Assembly: GCA_015487535.1 (NCBI GenBank)
Contig: WFPN01000199.1
Coordinates: 1 to 5,466, forward strand
Source of the DNA: Aquificaceae bacterium
Lineage (GTDB): Bacteria; Aquificota; Aquificia; Aquificales; Aquificaceae
Direction of reading: 5' to 3'
DNA length: 5,466 nt
The notes below the pieces were generated by a model. That model was not told the origin of the DNA. It was given only the letters and a program-made list of their open reading frames with translations, and searched no databases. Made by a program: the position numbers and the translations under genes. Shown here one piece after another: positions 1 to 3,547 of this stretch (its first letter is position 1; the number at the start of each line of letters is the position of its first letter).

Positions 1-235
1 ACTTTATCGCTATCGGGGCGTGCTCCCTGGAGGAGCCGGAGCCGAAGTTCCTTCCCGCGACTATGATGTCTCCTTCCTGATGCTTTTGGGCGAAATCTGG
101 GTGTTCTGAGTCCTCCATAACGTGCTTTGCAAGCTCGTAAGGGTCTGATGTATTGAGATACCTTGCCGGAATTATCTGATCTGTATCGACGTTATCTCCA
201 AACTTCCAGACCTTACCCCTTATAACCGTTCTCAT
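1..235 (-). CDS. leuD: 3-isopropylmalate dehydratase small subunit, 5' part (runs off left edge)
   Basis: The first 78 codons of LeuD read leftwards from the ATG at 235-233, with the rest outside the window. With the large subunit LeuC, LeuD isomerises 2- to 3-isopropylmalate in leucine synthesis; in organisms using the citramalate route it may also act on citramalate. Recognition rests on two family hallmarks seen here: the N-terminal GDNVDTDQIIPARYLNT block (about residues 13-29) and the GRNFGSGSSREHAP block (about residues 61-74), which belongs to the swivel domain closing over the iron-sulfur site carried by LeuC. The YLNT sequence lies in the loop that in small subunits of this superfamily (IPM isomerase versus homoaconitase) helps choose the substrate. 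No other in-frame ATG occurs nearby. No Shine-Dalgarno precedes the start; an extended -10 box ends six bases upstream, suggesting a leaderless mRNA. The gene is divergent from the DsrE-like gene. Identity is very secure; the substrate range is not. Confidence 0.95.
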   Translation of the reverse strand, partial: MRTVIRGKVWKFGDNVDTDQIIPARYLNTSDPYELAKHVMEDSEHPDFAQKHQEGDIIVAGRNFGSGSSREHAPIAIK

Positions 236-241
236 ACTGAA

Positions 242-250
242 AGTATAGCA
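242..250 (-). promoter_or_regulatory. Extended -10 promoter element for leuD
   Basis: On the minus strand this reads TGCTATACT, an extended -10 (TGn plus TATACT), ending six bases before the leuD ATG. Transcription would start at or within a base or two of the start codon. No convincing -35 lies 16-18 bp upstream, as is common for extended -10 promoters. Inferred from sequence only. Confidence 0.55.
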
Positions 251-270
251 CAGGGATAATTTCAAAAACA

Positions 271-280
271 GGGAGGTGAG
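271..280 (+). promoter_or_regulatory. Shine-Dalgarno of the DsrE-like gene
   Basis: GGGAGGTGAG is almost fully complementary to the 16S rRNA 3' end and leaves six bases between GGAGG and the ATG at 283. It fixes the start of the DsrE-like gene and gives the local reference spacing used to judge the unusual starts at 1265 and 3134. A possible -10 (GATAAT, 255-260) lies upstream, but no matching -35 is visible. Confidence 0.85.
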
Positions 281-282
281 CC

Positions 283-792
283 ATGAAGGGAGTGGTAATA
301 TTTCTCGTGCTGGTAAGTTTTGTATTCGCTCAGGAAAAACCTAAGTTCGTTCAGACTCCATACGAAGCTCCTTTCAAGGCTGTGGTGGAGTTCTACTTCG
401 ATGAGCCCGAGAAGATAAGACCAGCCCTCGAATGGGTCTCCAACATAATATACGTCCTCTCAAGGGAGCCCTACGACTTCATCCCCGGAGAGGACATAGA
501 CATAGTGGTGATAATCCACGGGACGGAGATAACCACGCTGGTCAAGAAGAACAGGGAGAAATACAGGGACATATGGGACAGGATAGAAAGCATGGAGATG
601 TACGGGGTGAAGTTCAAGGTCTGCTCGATGGCCGCTGAGCTCATATACGGCTACAAACCCGAGGACTTTCCTCCCTTTATAGAGCTCGTTCCCTCCGCAA
701 TAACAGAACTACTTTACTGGCAGCACAAGGGCTATGCCCTCCTGATACCTAGGGTCTATGAGAGGAAAAAGGCGATAGAGGAGATCAGATAA
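283..792 (+). CDS. Secreted DsrE/DsrF-like family protein
   Basis: A 169-residue protein with a short signal peptide (hydrophobic residues 4-15, probable signal peptidase I cleavage after VFA at 16), so probably periplasmic. The mature part fits the small alpha/beta DsrE-like fold (COG1416-type): a beta strand ending in IIHG (His79-Gly80), a helix, then GVKFKVCSMAA with Cys114 where the family keeps its cysteine, and near the C-terminus the GYALLIP strand after a conserved-looking ITELLYWQ helix. Cys114 is the only cysteine in the protein. Cytoplasmic relatives (DsrE, TusD) relay sulfur on such a cysteine. Secreted relatives occur in sulfur-oxidising bacteria but their role is not established, so a part in periplasmic sulfur chemistry is inference. 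The start is supported by a strong Shine-Dalgarno at 271-280. The next gene follows after 18 bp in the same direction. Confidence 0.75.
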   Translation: MKGVVIFLVLVSFVFAQEKPKFVQTPYEAPFKAVVEFYFDEPEKIRPALEWVSNIIYVLSREPYDFIPGEDIDIVVIIHGTEITTLVKKNREKYRDIWDRIESMEMYGVKFKVCSMAAELIYGYKPEDFPPFIELVPSAITELLYWQHKGYALLIPRVYERKKAIEEIR

Positions 793-798
793 GGGACT

Positions 799-804
799 TA
801 TAAT
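799..804 (+). promoter_or_regulatory. Possible -10 box just upstream of the coiled-coil gene
   Basis: A consensus TATAAT lies in the 18-bp gap after the DsrE-like gene, six bases before the ATG at 811, the distance expected when transcription starts at the start codon. No -35 is recognisable in the preceding coding sequence and no good Shine-Dalgarno precedes the ATG. In a short AT-rich gap the box could be chance. Confidence 0.4.
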
Positions 805-810
805 TAAACC

Positions 811-1140
811 ATGCGCGAGTGGACGAAAGGGCTTGTTAAGAAGGTGACATTGGAGATCGTATATGAAATCGTGGACGAAAGGACAAGAGACATATACCAG
901 AAGCTTGAAAAGATAGAGAAAAGACAAGAGGAGGACTTCAGATACCTGAATCAGAAGATAGACACACAGATAGGCCAGCTCAGGCAGGAGATGAATCAAC
1001 TCAGACAGGAGGTCAAAGAAGAGATAAGCCAACTGCGTCAGGAGATGAGAGAAGAAATAGGTAATCTTAAAAAAGACATCGACAGGATAAATCAGAGGAT
1101 AGACGTGCTCATTCAGATGGTTGCAAATTTGCAAAAATGA
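811..1140 (+). CDS. Small coiled-coil protein of unknown function
   Basis: A 109-residue, highly charged, almost wholly alpha-helical protein without signal peptide or membrane segment, so probably cytoplasmic. Residues 1-27 form a distinct head (start MREWTKGLVKK). From about residue 28 hydrophobic positions recur with spacings of 3 and 4 to residue 97 (for example I50, I54, L57, M61, L64, V68, I72, L75, M79, I83, L86, I90), giving one long coiled coil. Much of the spacing runs 3-4-4, an 11-residue (hendecad) pattern, mixed with heptads. LRQE recurs at residues 57-60, 64-67 and 75-78. A homo-oligomer is likely; no partner or function can be read. It lacks a clear Shine-Dalgarno; the preceding TATAAT suggests a leaderless transcript, but co-transcription with the DsrE-like gene 18 bp upstream is also possible. 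The antisense reading frame across this region is a shadow. Confidence 0.7.
   Translation: MREWTKGLVKKVTLEIVYEIVDERTRDIYQKLEKIEKRQEEDFRYLNQKIDTQIGQLRQEMNQLRQEVKEEISQLRQEMREEIGNLKKDIDRINQRIDVLIQMVANLQK
1121..1134 (+). repeat. Perfect 14-bp palindrome, box 1 of an operator-like pair
   Basis: TTGCAAATTTGCAA is its own reverse complement. It lies in the last codons of the coiled-coil gene, about 70 bp upstream of the porin -35. Its core GCAAATTTGCA (1123-1133) recurs with one base changed 41 bp downstream. Operator function is inferred. Confidence 0.5.
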
Positions 1141-1151
1141 AGTCGTTGAAA

Positions 1152-1190
1152 ATCAAGCCTTTGGCAATTTTGCAGAATCAAAGCCTTGAT
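1152..1190. repeat. Imperfect inverted repeat upstream of the porin promoter
   Basis: ATCAAG (1152-1157) pairs with CTTGAT (1185-1190), and after one C/C mismatch CTTTG (1159-1163) pairs with CAAAG (1179-1183), giving an 11-bp stem around a 15-base centre. No T-run follows on the plus strand (the next bases are ACAAAAAG), so it is a poor intrinsic terminator. It may be a protein-binding dyad or a weak transcript-end hairpin for the coiled-coil gene. Confidence 0.45.
1164..1174 (+). repeat. Palindromic box 2 of an operator-like pair
   Basis: GCAATTTTGCA matches the core at 1123-1133 (GCAAATTTGCA) at 10 of 11 bases. The two copies start 41 bp apart, close to four turns of B-DNA, so both would face the same side of the helix. 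This copy sits in the centre of the 1152-1190 inverted repeat and ends 26 bp before the porin -35 element. Confidence 0.45.
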
Positions 1191-1200
1191 ACAAAAAGAC

Positions 1201-1230
1201 TTGACAAAATAGATCTTATGTGCCTATAAT
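1201..1230 (+). promoter_or_regulatory. Sigma-70-type promoter of the porin gene
   Basis: A perfect TTGACA (1201-1206) and a perfect TATAAT (1225-1230) are separated by 18 bp. Transcription should start near 1237, giving a leader of about 28 bases that contains the Shine-Dalgarno at 1251-1258. This is the strongest promoter in the window and fits an abundant outer-membrane protein. Its position argues against translation starting at the GTG at 1220, which lies upstream of the predicted transcript start. Confidence 0.85.
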
Positions 1231-1250
1231 CTCTATTGAAAAATTTTTGA

Positions 1251-1258
1251 GAGGAGGG
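1251..1258 (+). promoter_or_regulatory. Shine-Dalgarno of the porin gene, pointing to an ATC start
   Basis: GAGGAGGG is a strong ribosome-binding site. Seven bases after its GGAGG core is ATC (1265-1267), exactly where the signal peptide reading (xKKSYLAAAA) needs its first codon. The nearby ATG at 1260 is in another frame, where it ends after seven codons, and is only two bases from the GGAGG. Confidence 0.7.
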
Positions 1259-1264
1259 TATGTC

Positions 1265-2452
1265 ATCAAGAAGAGCTACTTAGCAGCGGCAGCCATACTG
1301 GGTGCAGCAGTTTTCGCAGGTCAGGCCCATGCGGTCAAGATCGACCTCGGTAAAGGCAAGTCCTTCAAGATGGGCTTCAGGGCTAAGGTGCATGCGGTTT
1401 ACCTAGGGAAAGCGTATACTGGTGATAAATCCGATATTGCGTTTAGTGTGCCTAATGCAAGGATATACGGAAAGGGTTCCATTTCTAAGATCTTCAAGTG
1501 GGGATGGCAGGGTGATTTTAGGCCAAATGATGGTAATAGGTTCAGAATAGTTGATGCCTTTGTTATGCTCGATTTTGCTAAGGAGTTCAAGGTTTACGCA
1601 GGATGGATAAAATTACCTTTTGAGCTTCATTCTGGTATACAGTCAGGATGGTCATTTGTAGCGCCCACTGGCCCTGCGTATGGACTTGCTCAGAACCCAT
1701 TTACTAACCCAGCTGCTACGAGGGCTCAAGGTTCAGGGTCACGTTCTCCTCAGGTAGGTGTTTGGGGTAAGGTTGCTGGCGGTATGTTTAAATATTATCT
1801 GTATGCTACAGATGGAGTTGACCAGAATAATTGGGATGAGAGGAAAACTGGATATGGTGTGAGAGTTGAATTTGCTCCCACGATGGTTGGATACAAAGGT
1901 CATCCTGGATATGTCCTCAAAGAAACCTATCTTGGGAAGCAAAATACCTTTGTAGTAGGTCTTTCTTACTTTGCACAGAAGCAAGATCAAGACACAGGAA
2001 ATCCTGGTGGAACTACCTCCGCTAAATCCTTTGCTGTGGACATACTTTGGGAACAGAACTTAGGAGCAGTTACTCCTAATATAAGCTTAGGTTATGTTAG
2101 TCACAAGGATTTCAGAGGTAACTGTGCTGATGCGTCGGGTGTTGGCGACACAGTCCCGTCTTGTGGCGATGCCAAAGGTTTCTTAGCTCAGGCACAAGTT
2201 CTCTTCAACCAGAATACGATACTTGGAAAACCGGCCGTAGGTATAAGATGGGCTCAGTCTGACCCTGATGATTTTGTTGATGATGGTCAAACTATAAATA
2301 GGTATAAATCCTCAGTAATAGGTGTTGTTGGTCAGCTCTACGTCAAGGGGGTTGGTAACAGAATAGCCCTGTCCGTGGATAGAGTTAAATATGATCAGCC
2401 TGGAGCAAAGGACTACACCGACGTCACCCTCGCACTCTGGTACAACTTCTAA
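1265..2452 (+). CDS. OprP/O-type outer-membrane porin (probable ATC start)
   Basis: A 395-residue outer-membrane beta-barrel. From the proposed start the sequence is a textbook signal peptide: KK at 2-3, hydrophobic core 6-18, and cleavage after AHA at 23. The mature part alternates short amphipathic strands with polar turns and ends in the aromatic pattern LALWYNF, the BAM recognition signal of barrel proteins. The block DAFVMLDF followed by VYAGWIKLPFE resembles the phosphate-selective porin O/P family; actual substrate selectivity cannot be read. A loop holds the only two cysteines (287 and 300), a possible disulfide, and an acidic loop DPDDFVDDG follows further on. The start is odd: no ATG, GTG or TTG sits at the right place. 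ATC at 1265 has ideal Shine-Dalgarno spacing. In-frame GTG 1220 overlaps the promoter -10 region, and TTG 1247 lacks a Shine-Dalgarno. The gene has its own strong promoter and terminator. Confidence 0.85.
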   Translation: MKKSYLAAAAILGAAVFAGQAHAVKIDLGKGKSFKMGFRAKVHAVYLGKAYTGDKSDIAFSVPNARIYGKGSISKIFKWGWQGDFRPNDGNRFRIVDAFVMLDFAKEFKVYAGWIKLPFELHSGIQSGWSFVAPTGPAYGLAQNPFTNPAATRAQGSGSRSPQVGVWGKVAGGMFKYYLYATDGVDQNNWDERKTGYGVRVEFAPTMVGYKGHPGYVLKETYLGKQNTFVVGLSYFAQKQDQDTGNPGGTTSAKSFAVDILWEQNLGAVTPNISLGYVSHKDFRGNCADASGVGDTVPSCGDAKGFLAQAQVLFNQNTILGKPAVGIRWAQSDPDDFVDDGQTINRYKSSVIGVVGQLYVKGVGNRIALSVDRVKYDQPGAKDYTDVTLALWYNF

Positions 2453-2473
2453 TTACCAACTCACGCAATCCCC

Positions 2474-2503
2474 AGCCCCGCCCTGTGCGGGGCTTTTTTA
2501 TTT
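2474..2503 (+). terminator. Rho-independent terminator after the porin gene
   Basis: An 8-bp GC-rich stem, AGCCCCGC (2474-2481) pairing with GCGGGGCT (2487-2494), has a five-base loop CCTGT and is followed by a run of T to about 2503. It begins 21 bp after the porin stop and ends six bases before the next gene's ATG, so the downstream genes need their own promoter or read-through. Confidence 0.93.
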
Positions 2504-2508
2504 GAACT

Positions 2509-2709
2509 ATGAATTATGGACTAAAGAGAGCTTTCCTTACTACCATAGACATATCAAAAGCCATAGCAGGCGGTTCCTACATTGCTTCTTTCGTAGGCTA
2601 CATACTGCAAAAGAGAGAGGAGAGTTGGATCCTTCTGTTCATAGGATTAACTTTTACTTTAATCGCTCTGGGCTTATCTTATCTGTACGGCAGGAGGTAT
2701 AGAGAATGA
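2509..2709 (+). CDS. Small two-helix membrane protein, unknown
   Basis: A 66-residue protein with two probable membrane helices: about residues 18-34 (AIAGGSYIASFVGYILQ) and 41-60 (WILLFIGLTFTLIALGLSYLY), joined by a short charged link (KREES) and ending in basic GRRYRE, suggesting both ends face the cytoplasm. I do not recognise the family. The ATG lies just after the porin terminator and lacks a Shine-Dalgarno, and no clear promoter is visible, so the start is less certain than the frame. Support comes from its overlap with the following gene: its stop TGA shares bases with the next ATG (ATGA at 2706-2709), typical of translationally coupled pairs. A longer overlapping frame that starts inside the porin (2391) has no hydrophobic or family pattern. 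Confidence 0.6.
   Translation: MNYGLKRAFLTTIDISKAIAGGSYIASFVGYILQKREESWILLFIGLTFTLIALGLSYLYGRRYRE
2692..2698 (+). promoter_or_regulatory. Shine-Dalgarno for the 37-residue membrane peptide
   Basis: AGGAGGT inside the end of the 66-residue gene lies seven bases before the ATG at 2706. A near-perfect site at ideal spacing is the main reason to accept so short a reading frame as a gene. Confidence 0.75.
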
Positions 2710-2819
2710 ATATCGACCTTATACTGGCTGGTATAGTACTGCTTGTATTCTTTCTAATTATTAGTACCATTATAGTTACCTTATCTTACAGAGAGGAAAC
2801 TCGTAAGACGGAACAATAA
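2706..2819 (+). CDS. 37-residue single-helix membrane peptide, unknown
   Basis: A very short gene of 37 codons plus TAA. After MNID comes one unbroken hydrophobic helix (about residues 5-27, from LILAG to VTLSY) and then a charged tail REETRKTEQ, suggesting a single-pass protein with its C-terminus in the cytoplasm. It overlaps the 66-residue membrane protein by four bases (ATGA) and has a near-perfect Shine-Dalgarno at 2692-2698, so the two are probably made together and may form a membrane complex. The mntA-like gene begins six bases after its stop, so all four downstream genes could share one transcript. It is too short to assign to a family. Single-helix subunits of respiratory complexes and small stress or toxin peptides look similar, and nothing here chooses between them. 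Confidence 0.65.
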   Translation: MNIDLILAGIVLLVFFLIISTIIVTLSYREETRKTEQ

Positions 2820-2825
2820 AGCACA

Positions 2826-3158
2826 ATGAGCGAAAAACATATTCTCCCTGATCCAAGAAATATAAGAACCTTGGAAGACATAGAAAAGGCTATAAGAGAG
2901 TTGTTCAAAGGCAAGAAGATAAAGGTCTATATATTCGGCTCAAGGGCAAGGGGAGATCATACACCGAGGAGCGATCTGGATCTTGGATTTCTTTCGGATA
3001 AAGATATAAGTTACGAACTGTCCATGCTGAGGGAAATTTTAGAGGAATCAAATCTCATATTTACAGTAGATGTAGTTGATCTTTCAAGAGTTGGGGAAGA
3101 CTTTAAAAGAGAGGTTATTAAGGAGGGCAAGCTCTGGATAAGTTTAGGAAGCAGTTAG
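2826..3158 (+). CDS. mntA: MntA-like minimal nucleotidyltransferase antitoxin
   Basis: A 110-residue minimal nucleotidyltransferase (MNT). The catalytic signature GSx10DxD is intact: Gly38-Ser39 in GSRARGDHTPRS, then Asp50 and Asp52 in DLDLG. The likely third metal-binding acid is Asp82 in the VDVVDL strand. In characterised MntA-HepT systems the nucleotidyltransferase transfers AMP to a tyrosine of its HEPN partner and so neutralises the RNase. The partner gene follows here with a 25-bp overlap, and its Shine-Dalgarno lies inside mntA, so translation is probably coupled, antitoxin first. The length is normal for the family, and the region upstream of residue 14 looks like a non-conserved extension. 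No clear Shine-Dalgarno precedes the ATG; it starts six bases after the 37-residue membrane peptide. Base composition is AT-richer than the flanking metabolic genes. Toxin-antitoxin function is inferred from family and layout. Confidence 0.88.
   Translation: MSEKHILPDPRNIRTLEDIEKAIRELFKGKKIKVYIFGSRARGDHTPRSDLDLGFLSDKDISYELSMLREILEESNLIFTVDVVDLSRVGEDFKREVIKEGKLWISLGSS
3120..3127 (+). promoter_or_regulatory. Shine-Dalgarno of the hepT-like gene, pointing to a CTG start
   Basis: AAGGAGGG lies within mntA. Seven bases after its GGAGG core is CTG (3134-3136), followed by DKFRKQLEDF, a typical start for this HEPN family. No ATG, GTG or TTG occurs in this frame between the upstream stop TAA (3119-3121) and the TTG at 3311. 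Confidence 0.7.
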
Positions 3159-3547
3159 AAGATTTTGAAAAATCTATTGATAGACTTACTGAAGCGATAA
3201 ACGTTGCAGAGAAGAAGAGAAGTACGGACCTTTATCCCTTTCTAAGGGATTCGGCAATTCAGAGGTTCGAGTTTACCTTCGAGATATTCTGGAAGTTTGT
3301 AAAAACTGCCTTGAGAGAGATCGAAGGTGTAGAGTGCAATTCTCCTAAGTCCTGTATGAGAGAGCTTTTCAGAAACCATTATATAGGAGAGGAGGAACTC
3401 GAGAGACTGCTAAGTATGGTAGATGACAGGAATATGACAGTTCATACATACAACGAGGATCTAGCCGAAGACCTACTTCTAAGATTAGGACTTTACTCCA
3501 AGTTAATGAGAAAAGTCGTGGGTAAACTCAAGGAGGCTCGTGCCTGA
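3134..3547 (+). CDS. hepT: HepT-like HEPN-domain toxin / MNT substrate protein (probable CTG start)
   Basis: A 137-residue all-helical HEPN protein of the HI0074/HepT type, partner of the preceding MntA. The family motif RX4HXY is present as RNMTVHTY (Arg99, His104, Tyr106). Arg and His form the RNase site, and the Tyr is the residue AMPylated by MntA in studied systems. Starting at 3134 gives a normal family length and N-terminus (xDKFRKQLEDFEKS). Starting at the only standard codon, TTG 3311, would leave just 78 residues and delete the first helices, including the conserved-looking FLRDSAIQRFEF segment. The CTG is backed by AAGGAGGG at 3120-3127. The gene overlaps mntA by 25 bp. Its last 20 bp overlap the end of the convergent membrane-anchored gene. 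Alternatives are a true CTG start, a sequencing error for ATG, or a 5'-damaged gene; the intact motifs argue against decay. Confidence 0.82.
   Translation: MDKFRKQLEDFEKSIDRLTEAINVAEKKRSTDLYPFLRDSAIQRFEFTFEIFWKFVKTALREIEGVECNSPKSCMRELFRNHYIGEEELERLLSMVDDRNMTVHTYNEDLAEDLLLRLGLYSKLMRKVVGKLKEARA

Noticed and set aside
432..638. Plus-strand frame inside the DsrE-like gene
   Set aside because: Low-complexity, arginine/glycine-rich shadow of a well-supported gene.
709..1134. Minus-strand frame of 141 codons opposite the coiled-coil gene
   Set aside because: Leucine/serine-rich translation typical of the antisense of a Glu/Gln/Arg-rich coiled coil; overlaps two supported genes and has no Shine-Dalgarno.
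1220..1264. GTG at 1220 as the porin start
   Set aside because: It overlaps the promoter -10 region, lies upstream of the predicted transcript start, has no Shine-Dalgarno, and would add 15 residues before a perfect signal peptide.
1260..1283. ATG at 1260 as a start or seven-codon upstream peptide
   Set aside because: Out of frame with the porin and only two bases after GGAGG; kept only as an alternative if a base is missing from the sequence or a frameshift occurs.
1399..1990. Minus-strand frames opposite the porin (1399-1590, 1739-1990)
   Set aside because: Short, no ribosome-binding site, no recognisable pattern, and fully inside a clear gene.
2391..2702. 103-codon plus-strand frame spanning the porin end and terminator
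   Set aside because: Its translation crosses the terminator hairpin and lacks any hydrophobic or family pattern; the 66-residue membrane frame explains the region better.
3534..3545. Hairpin AGGC-TCGT-GCCT as a terminator between the convergent genes
   Set aside because: The stem is only four base pairs and there is no T-run on either side.
3311..3547. HEPN gene starting at TTG 3311 (78 residues)
   Set aside because: Loses the first helices of the domain and has no Shine-Dalgarno, while the frame is open with family-like sequence back to 3134.
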